DNA of 49,018 nt, taken from Gemmatimonadaceae bacterium. GTDB taxonomy: Bacteria > Gemmatimonadota > Gemmatimonadetes > Gemmatimonadales > Gemmatimonadaceae. Below the pieces are notes generated by a model. The model was not told where the DNA came from and made no database searches. It worked only from the letters and a program-made list of their open reading frames with translations. The stretch spans positions 1 to 49,018 of the forward strand of contig DASUHB010000025.1 of assembly GCA_036273715.1 (NCBI GenBank). The letters run 5' to 3'. This document shows positions 9,455 to 17,900 of this stretch, piece by piece; positions within the stretch are counted from its first letter, which is position 1, and every line of letters starts with the position of its first letter. Both the position numbers and the translations under genes were made by a program.

Positions 9455-10471
9455 ATGCAGCGTATCTGGTTCGTCTTCGCAGTTGCCGCAGCGATCGCCG
9501 CGCCGTCGGTGGGGGCGCAGGGGGTCGAGAATCCGCAGTGCAACCAGGTGATCGTGGCGACCGGTCCCGCGGGCGGTCCCGTCCGCAGTGAAGTGGCCGG
9601 CGGCGACGGATGCCAGAAGGCGGTGGACCTGTACCAGTACTTGAACACGCAGTTGGGCACGCTCGTCGCCGGCGGCAACGCGACGTTGGGCCAGGGTGGC
9701 ACGTTAGGCGGGCTGGGCCACTTCAGCATCGGCGCGCGGGTGAACCTGCTCAACGCGAGCATCCCCGACGTGCAGGGCGTGAACGTCGGGCCGGGCGCGC
9801 CCGAGGCCAGCGGATACACGACCAACAACAAGACGGTCGTGTTCCCGGAAATCGACGGCGCGTTGGGCGTCTTCCGCGGCTTCCCGATCGGGCTCACGTA
9901 CATCGGGGGACTCGACGCGCTCGTCAGCGCCTCGTATCTGCCGTCGGTAGAGCAGACGGGCGTGCGCATCGGCCATCCCACCGGCGCCATCCGGTTCGGC
10001 TACGGCGTTCGGTTAGGCCTGCTTCAGGAGACGGCGCTCACGCCGGGCATCTCCGTCACCTATCAGGAACGGAGCCTGCCCATGACGTCGATCTTCGCCA
10101 CCGCCAGCTCCACGGAAAGCTTTTCCGTGCGCGACCTGGATCTTCGCACCAAAGCCTGGCGGGTCGTGGCCAGCAAGAATCTGCTCTGGGTGAGCCTCGC
10201 CGCGGGCTTCGGCCGCGACTACTACGACGCGAGCGCCAAGCTCACCTCCACAGTAGATGGCCAAGCGCAGCCGACGCCGGTGGCGCTCATGGTGAGCCCC
10301 ACCCGCACCAGCATCTTCGGCGACGTCTCGCTCAACGTGATTCCGTTCGTGAAGCTGGTGGCCGAGTTAGGCAGAGTGTCCGGCGGCTCGGTGCGCACCT
10401 TCAACACGTTCGCCGACGACGTCAACCAGTCGCGCTGGTACGGGTCGATCGGCGCCCGCCTTGCGTTCTGA
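9455..10471 (+). CDS. Predicted outer-membrane beta-barrel protein
   Basis: A 338-residue protein with an N-terminal signal peptide ending near APSVGAQG. The rest shows alternating hydrophobic and polar stretches and ends in a phenylalanine (GSIGARLAF), the usual last residue of barrels inserted by BamA. A strong Shine-Dalgarno AAGGAGGGG lies about 7 bases before the ATG. I recognise no specific family; its transport or structural role is unknown. It sits between purM and ribD on the same strand, and its end overlaps the proposed TTG start of ribD by 11 bases. Confidence 0.72.
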   Translation: MQRIWFVFAVAAAIAAPSVGAQGVENPQCNQVIVATGPAGGPVRSEVAGGDGCQKAVDLYQYLNTQLGTLVAGGNATLGQGGTLGGLGHFSIGARVNLLNASIPDVQGVNVGPGAPEASGYTTNNKTVVFPEIDGALGVFRGFPIGLTYIGGLDALVSASYLPSVEQTGVRIGHPTGAIRFGYGVRLGLLQETALTPGISVTYQERSLPMTSIFATASSTESFSVRDLDLRTKAWRVVASKNLLWVSLAAGFGRDYYDASAKLTSTVDGQAQPTPVALMVSPTRTSIFGDVSLNVIPFVKLVAELGRVSGGSVRTFNTFADDVNQSRWYGSIGARLAF

Positions 10472-11636
10472 CCGCCTAACGGAAACCCCGGCCGCGCGGC
10501 GCGATCGCGCGTTCATGCGCCGGGCGATCGACCTGGCCAAACGCGGCTGGGGCCAGACGGCGCCGAATCCCATGGTCGGCGCCGTCGTCGTTCGCGGCGA
10601 CCACATCGTCGGCGAAGGCTGGCACGCGCGGTTCGGCGAACCGCACGCCGAGGCCGCGGCACTCGACGCCGCGGGACCGCTGGCCAAAGGCGCCACCGTA
10701 TACGTGTCGCTCGAGCCGTGCGCGCACCAAGGCAAGACGCCGCCGTGCACGCGCGCCCTGATCGAGGCCGGCGTGTCGCGCGTCGTGATCGGCGCCCTGG
10801 ACCCGAACCCGAAAGCGTCGGGCGGCGCGTCGCGCCTGCGCGATGCCGGCATCGACGTCGTTACAGGAATCGAGAAGCGCCGAGCGCTCGAGGTCGACCC
10901 CGCGTTTTTCTTTTCGTTCGGCGCGAACCGCCCGTGGATCACGCTCAAGCTGGCGCTCACGATCGATGGCGCCATCGCCGACGCCGCCGGCTGCTCGCGC
11001 TGGATCACCGGCCGCCGCGCTCGCGCCGCCGCGCACGAACTGCGCGCCGGCCACGACGCGGTGGCGGTCGGCATCGGCACGGTGCTGTCCGACAACCCAC
11101 AGCTCACAGTTCGGGACGCACCCGCGCCGCGCATTTCCCCGCGCCGCGTTATCTTCGACCGCCACGCACGCACGCCGCTCGACTCGGCGCTCGTTCGCAC
11201 CGCGCGCGACGTCCCGGTAATGGTCGTGGCCGAGCATCCCCCGGCCCGCGCTGCGCGCGCGTTGGAGGCGGCCGGGGTCACGGTGCTGCGGACGAGCTCG
11301 CTATATAATGGATTGGAACATCTGAAGTCGGAGGGTATCCGATCGCTGCTTGTCGAGGGCGGAGCGCGACTTACGGGTGCGCTCATGGAGCAATCTCTGA
11401 TCGACCGTTTGGTTATCTTTCAGGGTCCTATCGTACTCGGCTCGGGAGCGCAGAATGCGTTCGCGTTCACGAACGGAACACCCATTGGACAGGCGCACCG
11501 GTTTCGAGTGCTCGAACGACGCGCATTCGGCGACGACAGCATGATCGTGTGCAGGCGGACTACAGGCGGACAACGCCGGACAGAGCCTGAGAACAGCGAA
11601 AGGCGGACAAGACGGACAAGGCCGGACAGAGCTTGA
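10461..11636 (+). CDS. ribD: Bifunctional riboflavin deaminase/reductase
   Basis: RibD catalyses deamination and then side-chain reduction of the pyrimidine intermediate of riboflavin synthesis. The N-terminal deaminase half shows APNPMVGAVVV, the zinc/catalytic HAEAAAL (His62, Glu64) and PCAHQGKTPPCT with the zinc cysteines. The reductase half starts around TLKLALTIDGAIADA. The chosen start is TTG; ATG at 10515 is the alternative. The last 25 or so residues (arginine-rich, after MIVCRR) are encoded by the repeat arm that fills the ribD/ribE gap and have no counterpart in normal RibD. The 3' third (about 11290-11550) is visibly less GC-rich than the rest. Confidence 0.93.
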   Translation: MRSDRLTETPAARRDRAFMRRAIDLAKRGWGQTAPNPMVGAVVVRGDHIVGEGWHARFGEPHAEAAALDAAGPLAKGATVYVSLEPCAHQGKTPPCTRALIEAGVSRVVIGALDPNPKASGGASRLRDAGIDVVTGIEKRRALEVDPAFFFSFGANRPWITLKLALTIDGAIADAAGCSRWITGRRARAAAHELRAGHDAVAVGIGTVLSDNPQLTVRDAPAPRISPRRVIFDRHARTPLDSALVRTARDVPVMVVAEHPPARAARALEAAGVTVLRTSSLYNGLEHLKSEGIRSLLVEGGARLTGALMEQSLIDRLVIFQGPIVLGSGAQNAFAFTNGTPIGQAHRFRVLERRAFGDDSMIVCRRTTGGQRRTEPENSERRTRRTRPDRA

Positions 11637-11640
11637 GAAT
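11553..11640. repeat. GTCCGGC-type array, locus A, left arm (GGCGGACA orientation)
   Basis: Degenerate tandem units of the form GGCGGACAA / GCCGGACAG run from inside the ribD 3' end to its stop codon. The arm is an imperfect inverted copy of the right arm at 11788-11870: both contain the order GGCGGACAACGCCGGACA, GAGAACAGCGA, GGACAAGGCCGGACAGAGC. The core between the arms (about 147 bases) is less GC-rich, has a small hairpin CGGGCG-TAAG-CGCCCG, and does not resemble the cores of the other loci. Confidence 0.85.
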
Positions 11641-11787
11641 CCCCGGTAGGCAGACGACGCGCAGCCGCGCCGGGATCAACAAAGACGCTGCTTGAGGTAA
11701 GGCAGAGAAAGCGCGGGCGTAAGCGCCCGAGAAATAACTCCTGGAACAATCACTTATGTACTCCGTGTTGCATACGTCTAAGCTTTT

Positions 11788-11870
11788 TCTCCGGCTCTGT
11801 CCGGCCTTGTCCGGCTTCAGTCCACGTGTCGCTGTTCTCCGGCTTTGTCCGGCGTTGTCCGCCTTCAGTC
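11788..11870. repeat. GTCCGGC-type array, locus A, right arm (TGTCCGGC orientation)
   Basis: Inverted partner of the arm at 11553-11640, made of TGTCCGGCCT, TGTCCGGCTT and TGTCCGCCTTCAG units. It ends nine bases before the ribE GTG start, so it occupies the place where a Shine-Dalgarno would be expected; none is visible. An in-frame GTG at 11826 inside the arm would add 18 array-encoded residues to RibE. Confidence 0.85.
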
Positions 11871-11879
11871 GGCCCTAAC

Positions 11880-12482
11880 GTGTTCACCGGCATCATCTCC
11901 GACATTGGCACCATCGAACGGGTAGCGGACGTTCCGGCTGGCCGCGAGCTGCGCGTGCGCTCCGCGTTTGTCCGCCTGTCGGGAGGTGAGAGCATCGCGC
12001 TCAATGGCGCGTGCCTAACGGTACGCGAGCATGGTGACGGGTGGTTCAGCGTGGCGGCCGTGGTCACGACGCTCGAGCGCACGGAGATCGGCTCGTGGGA
12101 GCCGGGGACGCGCGTCAACCTCGAGCGTGCGCTCCGGGCGGGCGACAGGTTAGGCGGGCATCTCGTGCAGGGACACGTGGACGATACCGGCACCGTCGTC
12201 GGCGCGCGCACCGAGGGCGACGCGCGGCTGGTGGACGTCCGCCTTCCGCGGGAGCTGGCCGACCTCGTGGTGCCGCACGGATCGATTGCGCTGGACGGCG
12301 TGAGCCTTACCGTGAACGACATGCCGGCGGTCGATGTGGTGCAGGTGTCGCTCATCGACTACACGCTGCGCCACACCACGCTGGGCGATCTCGCGCCTGG
12401 GCGGCGCGTGCACGTCGAAGCGGACGTGATCGGCAAGTACGTGCAGCGGCTCGTGGCCCCATACCTCGCGGCGGTGCGCTGA
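11880..12482 (+). CDS. ribE: Riboflavin synthase alpha subunit
   Basis: Joins two molecules of dimethylribityllumazine into riboflavin plus pyrimidinedione. The protein (200 residues) is the expected tandem of two lumazine-binding barrels: FTGIISDIGTIE opens the first and LGGHLVQGHVDDTG leads into the second. The GTG start is chosen because the family nearly always begins MFTGI; the reading frame continues upstream only through repeat-array sequence. The stop is two bases before the ribBA ATG. Confidence 0.95.
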   Translation: MFTGIISDIGTIERVADVPAGRELRVRSAFVRLSGGESIALNGACLTVREHGDGWFSVAAVVTTLERTEIGSWEPGTRVNLERALRAGDRLGGHLVQGHVDDTGTVVGARTEGDARLVDVRLPRELADLVVPHGSIALDGVSLTVNDMPAVDVVQVSLIDYTLRHTTLGDLAPGRRVHVEADVIGKYVQRLVAPYLAAVR

Positions 12483-12484
12483 CC

Positions 12485-13693
12485 ATGCCCTTCGGAACCG
12501 TCGAGCAGGCCATCGCCGACATCGCCGCCGGCCGCATGATCATCGTGGCCGACGACGAGGATCGCGAGAACGAAGGTGATCTCATCTGCGCCGCCCAGCT
12601 GGTGACGCCGGAGATCATCACCTTCATGGCCAAGCGCGCCAGCGGTCTGATCTGCCTCGCGCTCACCGGCGAGCGCTGCGACCAACTCGGCCTAACGTTA
12701 GTCAGCGAGAACAACATCGACGCCTATCGCACGGCGTACACGCAGAGCATCGACGCCGCGCCGCGATTCGGCGTGACCACCGGCATCTCGGCGCAGGACC
12801 GCGCGCGCACCATTCAGGTGGCGGTGGATCCGGCGTCGCTGCCCGGCGATCTGCGCTACGGCGGGCACATCCAGCCGCTGCGCGGGCGCGATGGCGGCGT
12901 GCTGCAACGCGTCGGCCATACCGAAGCGGCCATCGATCTGGCGCGGCGCGCCGGGTTGTACCCGGCGGGCGTGATCTGCGAGATCCTGCGCGACGAGGAT
13001 GGCCAGCCCGCGCGCCGGCCCGAGCTCGAGCAATTCGCCGAGCGGCACGGGCTCACGTTCATCACCGTCGCCGAAGTGGTGGCGCACCGGCTCAAGACCG
13101 AGCGGTTGGTGCACCGGGTGGCCGAGGCGCGGCTGCCGACGGAGTGGGGCGAGTGGCGCATCAGCGGCTACCGCAACGACGTCGACCAGCACGAGCACAT
13201 CGCCCTCGTGTTCGGCGACGTGCACGACGGCGAGCACGTGCTGGTGCGCATGCACTCCAAGTGCCTAACGGGAGACGTGTTCGGCTCGCTGCGCTGCGAC
13301 TGCGGCTGGCAGCTCCAGGCCGCCATGCAGATGATCGCCGAGGAAGGCCGGGGCGTGGTGGTGTACCTGGATCAGGAAGGGCGGGGCATCGGACTGCTCA
13401 ACAAGCTCAAGGCGTACGAGCTGCAGGACGGCGGCGCCGACACGGTCGAAGCGAACGAGCGGCTCGGATTCAAGCCCGACCTGCGCAACTACGGCATCGG
13501 CGCGCAGATTTTGCTCGACCTGGGGCTCAAGTCCATCCGGCCGCTGACCAACAACCCGCGCAAGCTCGTCGGGCTCGAGGGCTACGGCCTGACGGTGGAC
13601 GAGCGCGTCCCGATTCGCGCGCCGGCCACGAGCGAGAATCGCGACTACCTCGAAACCAAGCAGACGAAGCTCGGACACCTGCTCGCGCACTGA
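12485..13693 (+). CDS. ribBA: Bifunctional DHBP synthase / GTP cyclohydrolase II
   Basis: A fusion of the two entry enzymes of riboflavin synthesis, 402 residues. Residues 1-200 are 3,4-dihydroxybutanone-phosphate synthase (ADDEDRENEGDLICAA, and TTGISAQDRARTI). The rest is GTP cyclohydrolase II with the zinc cysteine block HSKCLTGDVFGSLRCDCGW and the DQEGRGIGLLNKLKAY loop. Both active sites look intact. It starts two bases after the ribE stop and its own stop overlaps the ribH ATG (TGATG), a tight operon. A GCCTAAC heptamer at 13262 sits inside the zinc-site codons (TGC-CTA-ACG). Confidence 0.96.
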   Translation: MPFGTVEQAIADIAAGRMIIVADDEDRENEGDLICAAQLVTPEIITFMAKRASGLICLALTGERCDQLGLTLVSENNIDAYRTAYTQSIDAAPRFGVTTGISAQDRARTIQVAVDPASLPGDLRYGGHIQPLRGRDGGVLQRVGHTEAAIDLARRAGLYPAGVICEILRDEDGQPARRPELEQFAERHGLTFITVAEVVAHRLKTERLVHRVAEARLPTEWGEWRISGYRNDVDQHEHIALVFGDVHDGEHVLVRMHSKCLTGDVFGSLRCDCGWQLQAAMQMIAEEGRGVVVYLDQEGRGIGLLNKLKAYELQDGGADTVEANERLGFKPDLRNYGIGAQILLDLGLKSIRPLTNNPRKLVGLEGYGLTVDERVPIRAPATSENRDYLETKQTKLGHLLAH

Positions 13694-14172
13694 TGCCCGA
13701 ATTCGCCGGAACTCCCGTTGGGCAAGGCCGCCGGATCGCGGTCGTGGTCAGCCGGTTCAACGAAGCCGTCACCCAGTGCCTGGTGGACGGCGCGATGGAC
13801 GCGCTGACGCGCCACGGCGTCGCCTACGATGACATCGACGTGGTGTGGGTGCCGGGCGCGTGGGAGCTGCCGGCCGCGGCGCGCGCGCTGCTCGCGTCCG
13901 AGCGATACCACGCGCTGGTTGCGTTGGGCGCGGTGATCCGCGGCGACACGCCGCACTTCGATGTCGTCGCGCGCGAGTCGACGAGCGGCCTCGCCAACGT
14001 CGCCGCCGAATACGACACGCCGGTCACGTTGGGCGTGCTCACGTGCGACACGATGGAGCAAGCGGCGGCGCGCGCCGGGGGCACGCACGGCAACAAAGGG
14101 TGGGACGCCGCGATTGCCGCGCTCGAGATGGCGGACCTGCTCGACCGGTTGAACGTGGCGGATGAGGGTTGA
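13693..14172 (+). CDS. ribH: 6,7-dimethyl-8-ribityllumazine synthase
   Basis: Lumazine synthase, 159 residues, the penultimate step of riboflavin synthesis; members form icosahedral or pentameric shells. Diagnostic blocks are VVSRFNEAVTQCLVDGA (substrate loop), VPGAWELPAAA and GAVIRGDTPHFD, which contains the catalytic histidine. The start overlaps the ribBA stop by one base, and its end overlaps nusB by 11 bases, the common ribH-nusB pairing. Confidence 0.97.
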   Translation: MPEFAGTPVGQGRRIAVVVSRFNEAVTQCLVDGAMDALTRHGVAYDDIDVVWVPGAWELPAAARALLASERYHALVALGAVIRGDTPHFDVVARESTSGLANVAAEYDTPVTLGVLTCDTMEQAAARAGGTHGNKGWDAAIAALEMADLLDRLNVADEG

Positions 14173-14587
14173 GACGCGCGCCCGCGCGCGGGCGCTCCAG
14201 GCGGTGTACGCATGGGATGTGCGCGGGGCCGGCAGCCAGGGGAACGCCGCCCTGCCGCGCGTGGCCGAGCGGATGTGGGACGACCTGGCGCTCGCCCGGC
14301 CGCTGCGGGACCGTGCGATGGCCTTGGTGCGGGCGGTGGCGGCGGAGGAGCGGGCGATCGATGCGGACCTCACGGACGTGACCACCAACTGGCGCCTCGA
14401 TCGGTTAGGCGCCGTGGAGCGATCCATCTTGCGGTTAGGCGCAGCGGAGCTGCGGCTGGGCGCCACGCCCCCGAAGGTCGTCGTGCAGGAGTCCGTTAGG
14501 CTGGCCGAGCGTTTCGCCGGGGAGGACAGCGCGCGGTTCGTCAACGGCGTGCTCGACGCGCTCGCCCGTCGGTCAGGCAAGTTGTGA
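14162..14587 (+). CDS. nusB: Transcription antitermination factor NusB
   Basis: An all-helical RNA-binding protein of 141 residues, normal for NusB. With NusE (S10) it binds boxA of rRNA leaders to prevent premature termination. The N-terminus RVETRARARALQAVYAWD is the arginine-rich helix 1, and KVVVQESVRLAERFAGEDSA with FVNGVLDALAR is the C-terminal signature. It carries three GTTAGG heptamers within about 100 bases (14404, 14434, 14495), read both as TTA-GGC and as GTT-AGG. Confidence 0.95.
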   Translation: MRVETRARARALQAVYAWDVRGAGSQGNAALPRVAERMWDDLALARPLRDRAMALVRAVAAEERAIDADLTDVTTNWRLDRLGAVERSILRLGAAELRLGATPPKVVVQESVRLAERFAGEDSARFVNGVLDALARRSGKL

Positions 14588-15723
14588 GCGCGCCCGCACG
14601 GCCGCTCCGCATCCTGCTCGTCAACTGGCAGGACCGCGAGAACCCGCAGGCCGGCGGCGCCGAGACCCATCTCCACGAAATCTTCGGCCGGCTGGCCGCG
14701 GCCGGCCACCGCGTCACGCTGCTCTGCAGCGGTTGGGACGCTTGCGCGCCGCGCACGGTGCTCGACGGCATCGATGTCCATCGCGTCGGTACTCGGTATA
14801 CGTTTCAGTTCATGGCGCGTCGATATTACAAGCGCCACCTGGCGGCAGCAGGCGATGATGTGCTGGTCGAGGACATCAACAAGATTCCGTTGTACACCAC
14901 GCGCTGGACGACGCGGCCGGTGATGGCGTTGGTCCCGCATCTTTTCGGCACCACGGCATTTCAGGAGGTGTCGTACCTGATGGCCGGCATGGTCTGGGCG
15001 CTCGAGCGCCCGCTCGTCCACTACTACAACAACGCGCCGTTCGAGGCGATCAGCGAGAGCACGGCGGAGGATCTGGTGGCGCGCGGCATCGCGCGCTCGC
15101 GCATCCGCGTCATCTATCCGGGGATCGACTCCACGAATTACACGCCGGCGCCGGCACCGGGGGCTCGCGCTCGCCAACCGCTGTTCGTCTATCTCGGACG
15201 GCTCAAACGCTACAAGCGCGTGGATCTCATCATTCGCGCGTTCGCGGCGATGCAGCACCCGACCGCCGCGCTGGCGATCGCAGGGACCGGCGATTACCGG
15301 CCGGAGTTGGAACGGCTCTCGCAGTCGCTTGACCTTGGAGGCAGGGTACGGTTTCTTGGGTTCATCGATGACGCAACGAAGTTGTCCCTGGTGCGCGAAG
15401 CATGGGCGCTCGCGCTGACATCGCCAAAGGAGGGATGGGGGATCACCAACTTCGAGGCAGCGGCCTGCGCGACGCCGGTCGTGGCGTCGGATTCGCCGGG
15501 GTTGCGCGAGTCGGTGCGCGACGGGGAGACCGGGTTTCTGGTGCCGCATGGAGACATTCCGGCGCTGACGGCGGCCTTTGCGCGCCTGGCGGCGGATCCC
15601 GCGCTCGTCGAACGGCTCGGCGCCAACGGGCGCCGCTTCGCGGAGCGGTTCACCTGGCCGGACGCCGCGCGCCTAACGGAACAACATCTCGGGGAGATCG
15701 TTGGAGCGTCGAAGGAGGGGTAG
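14584..15723 (+). CDS. GT4-family glycosyltransferase
   Basis: A retaining GT-B glycosyltransferase, 379 residues. The N-terminal Rossmann domain opens with RILLVNWQDRENPQAGGAE, the glycine-rich acceptor loop. The C-terminal domain has LFVYLGRLKRYKRVDLII and the EX7E motif in SPKEGWGITNFEAAACATPV, whose glutamates contact the donor nucleotide sugar. It likely adds a sugar to a lipid or surface polysaccharide; donor and acceptor are unknown. The GTG start overlaps the nusB stop (GTGA). Confidence 0.88.
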   Translation: MSAPARPLRILLVNWQDRENPQAGGAETHLHEIFGRLAAAGHRVTLLCSGWDACAPRTVLDGIDVHRVGTRYTFQFMARRYYKRHLAAAGDDVLVEDINKIPLYTTRWTTRPVMALVPHLFGTTAFQEVSYLMAGMVWALERPLVHYYNNAPFEAISESTAEDLVARGIARSRIRVIYPGIDSTNYTPAPAPGARARQPLFVYLGRLKRYKRVDLIIRAFAAMQHPTAALAIAGTGDYRPELERLSQSLDLGGRVRFLGFIDDATKLSLVREAWALALTSPKEGWGITNFEAAACATPVVASDSPGLRESVRDGETGFLVPHGDIPALTAAFARLAADPALVERLGANGRRFAERFTWPDAARLTEQHLGEIVGASKEG

Positions 15724-15727
15724 CCCT

Positions 15728-16039
15728 GTGGACATCACCGTACAAGCCCATCACATGGAACTTTCCAACATGCTGCGGACGCGCGCCGAACGCGTGATCG
15801 GCCGGCTCGGCTCGCTGCTCCATCGGCCGGTGGACGCGACCGTGCGCTTCGAGCAGGACGGCAGCACGCGCAAGGTCGAGATCGTGTTGCACACGCCGCG
15901 GCGCCGCGCCCTGGTCGGCGCGGCGCGGCATCGGAGCGCCGGTATTGCGTTAGCCGAAGCAGCGCGGCGCGTCGAAGCGCAGATCCTGCGCCTCAAGCGG
16001 CCCGCGAACGAGCGGCGCCCGAAAACGGCGCGCGCGTGA
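15728..16039 (+). CDS. hpf: Ribosome hibernation-promoting factor, short form
   Basis: A 103-residue HPF/YfiA-type protein (VDITVQAHHMELSNMLRTRA, then VRFEQDGSTRKVEIVLHTP). It binds the 30S decoding region and, in the short form, helps form inactive 100S dimers in stationary phase. The GTG start is set by the strong Shine-Dalgarno AAGGAGGGG seven bases upstream. The stop overlaps hprK (GTGA). Placing hpf at the head of an hprK/PTS cluster is known from several Gram-negative phyla, where rpoN and rapZ are often included; neither is here. Confidence 0.87.
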   Translation: MDITVQAHHMELSNMLRTRAERVIGRLGSLLHRPVDATVRFEQDGSTRKVEIVLHTPRRRALVGAARHRSAGIALAEAARRVEAQILRLKRPANERRPKTARA

Positions 16040-17007
16040 CCAAACCGCTCACGGTGGCGCGTCTGCTCGACCTGCTGCGCGATACGCTGCAGCTCGAGCT
16101 CGTCGGCGATGGCGCGGGACTGGACCGGGTGATCTCGGTGAACGAGGTCTCGAGCCCCGGCCTCGTGCTGGCGGGGTTCGTCGAGCGCTTTCCATCCAAG
16201 CGGATGCAGGTATTCGGCGAGACCGAGATCACGTATCTCCTGTCGCTGCCGGAAGACCGCCGCCGCATGGTGCTCGAGCGGTTCTTCTCGTTCGACGTCC
16301 CGTGCGCGGTGGTCACCAAGCGGCTGGATGTGCCTAACGAGATGCGCGACATCGCCGCCAGCCACGGCGTCGCGGTGCTGCGGTCGAGCCTCAAGACCAC
16401 CGAGTTTTACCGCCGCGTCAAGCCGGCGCTCGACGAGGAATTTGCGCCGAGCACCACGCTGCACGCGTCGCTGGCCGACGTCTACGGCGTCGGGCTGCTG
16501 TTCGTTGGGCGAAGCGGCATCGGCAAATCGGAGTGCGTGCTCGATCTGGTCGAGCGCGGACACCGGCTGGTGGCCGACGACATTGTGATCGCCACCCGCC
16601 GCGGCAACGACGTGCTCATCGGACGCGGGCACGAGCTGCAGCGGCACCACATGGAGATTCGCGGCGTCGGCGTGATCGACATTCCATCGGTGTTTGGCAT
16701 CCGCTCGGTGCGCCAGCAGAAGCGCATCGAGGTGGTGGTGCAGCTCGAGCACTGGGATCAGGCGGATCAGGTGGATCGCACCGGACTCGACGGGGCGACG
16801 GCGACCATTCTCGACGTGCCGATTCCGCGCGTGACGATTCCGCTCAACCCGGGAAAAAACATCACGGTGGTGGCGGAGGTGGTCGCGATGAACCATCTGC
16901 TGCGCTACAGCGGGATCAATGCCGCCGAAGCGTTCAACGAACGACTCATGAGCCGCATGCGCGCCGCGTCCGACGTGCGGCAATATCTGGCGGAAGACGA
17001 TGAGTGA
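16036..17007 (+). CDS. hprK: HPr kinase/phosphorylase
   Basis: HprK phosphorylates HPr on its regulatory serine with ATP or PPi and can reverse this. It is 323 residues, the usual length. The Walker A loop is GRSGIGKSE (158-166), and the HprK signature EIRGVGVIDIPSVFGIRSV follows, containing the K4 loop used for dephosphorylation. The target serine is present in HPr encoded further down the operon. The start GTG overlaps the hpf stop and the end overlaps the EIIA gene by eight bases. Confidence 0.95.
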   Translation: MTKPLTVARLLDLLRDTLQLELVGDGAGLDRVISVNEVSSPGLVLAGFVERFPSKRMQVFGETEITYLLSLPEDRRRMVLERFFSFDVPCAVVTKRLDVPNEMRDIAASHGVAVLRSSLKTTEFYRRVKPALDEEFAPSTTLHASLADVYGVGLLFVGRSGIGKSECVLDLVERGHRLVADDIVIATRRGNDVLIGRGHELQRHHMEIRGVGVIDIPSVFGIRSVRQQKRIEVVVQLEHWDQADQVDRTGLDGATATILDVPIPRVTIPLNPGKNITVVAEVVAMNHLLRYSGINAAEAFNERLMSRMRAASDVRQYLAEDDE

Positions 17008-17422
17008 GACTGCGAGCCCGCCGACGCCGGCGGGTCCCAAGGCGATCGTCCTCGCGCACGGCACGGTGGCCGAAGCGCTGGTGGAGGCGGTCGATCTGAT
17101 CACCGGACGCGGCGACCGGTTCTCGCCGCTCTCCAACCAGAATCTGGGCGCGGCGCAGATCGACGCGCTGCTGCGCGAGCGCATCGATGCGTTAGGCGCG
17201 CGCGTCATCTTCACCGACTTGCCCGCGGGCAGCTGCAACTTTGCCGCCTGCCGGGTGCTCAAGGACCGGCCCGATCTGATCGTCGTGACCGGCGTCAATT
17301 TGCCGGCGCTGCTGCAGTACGCGCTGCGCGACGGCGTGTCCGACGCGGATGCGATAGCGGCCGCCGTCGAGCGCGGCGGGAGCGCGCTGCGCGTGCTCAC
17401 GGGGCGCCCGCGTGCCAATTGA
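17000..17422 (+). CDS. PTS mannose/fructose/sorbose-family EIIA
   Basis: A 140-residue cytoplasmic phosphocarrier of the mannose-type PTS. The phospho-accepting histidine is His20 in IVLAHGTVAEAL, with PAGSCNFAACRVL matching the conserved loop. It takes phosphate from HPr and passes it to EIIB. It overlaps hprK upstream and the EIIB gene by 11 bases. A regulatory role rather than transport is possible, but here EIIB, EIIC and EIID are all present. Confidence 0.9.
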   Translation: MSETASPPTPAGPKAIVLAHGTVAEALVEAVDLITGRGDRFSPLSNQNLGAAQIDALLRERIDALGARVIFTDLPAGSCNFAACRVLKDRPDLIVVTGVNLPALLQYALRDGVSDADAIAAAVERGGSALRVLTGRPRAN

Positions 17423-17900
17423 GCTCTACCGCATCGACGATCGCCTGATTCACGGCCAGGTGATCGTCGGCTGGGGCCAGCCGATGGACCTGGGGTTCGT
17501 GGTGCTGGTGGACGATGAGGTGGCGGGGAGCGAGTGGGAGCGCGAGCTGTACCGCATGGGCGTACCGCCGGAGGTGGCGCTGTACTTCGCGTCGGTGGAC
17601 GACGCGGTGGCGCACCTGGCGGAGTGGCGGGCCGATCCGCGGCACGGCATCCTGCTCACGGGCGACGTGGACACCATGCGCCGCCTAACGGAGCGGGCGC
17701 CGGCGATCCGCGAGGTGAACGTCGGCGGCATCCACCATCGCCCGGGCCGCACGGAGCGGCTGCGCTACCTGTTCCTGAGTCCGGAGGAAGAGCAGGCGCT
17801 GCGCGCGATGGACGCGCGCGGCGTCACGGTCACCGTGCGCGACGTGCCGTCGGCGCGCGCGATGCGGTTAGGCGAGCTGGCGGGCGCCCGCTCGGCATGA
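17412..17900 (+). CDS. PTS mannose/fructose/sorbose-family EIIB
   Basis: A 162-residue EIIB with the family motif YRIDDRLIHGQVIVGWG; His14 is the phosphorylated residue (mannose-type EIIB uses histidine, not cysteine). It transfers phosphate to the sugar as it passes through EIIC/EIID. The start is GTG inside the EIIA 3' end and the stop overlaps the EIIC ATG (ATGA). Confidence 0.93.
   Translation: MPIELYRIDDRLIHGQVIVGWGQPMDLGFVVLVDDEVAGSEWERELYRMGVPPEVALYFASVDDAVAHLAEWRADPRHGILLTGDVDTMRRLTERAPAIREVNVGGIHHRPGRTERLRYLFLSPEEEQALRAMDARGVTVTVRDVPSARAMRLGELAGARSA

Noticed and set aside
10441-10515. FMN riboswitch before ribD
   Set aside because: There is no leader: ribD starts within or right after the preceding gene and no RFN element sequence is visible.
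13645-15549. A 634-codon open frame on the minus strand
   Set aside because: It lies antisense to ribH, nusB and the glycosyltransferase gene, all clearly identified; its translation is arginine/histidine-rich shadow sequence.
15751-17418. A 555-codon open frame on the minus strand
   Set aside because: Antisense to hpf, hprK and EIIA, which have intact active-site motifs; no family features of its own.
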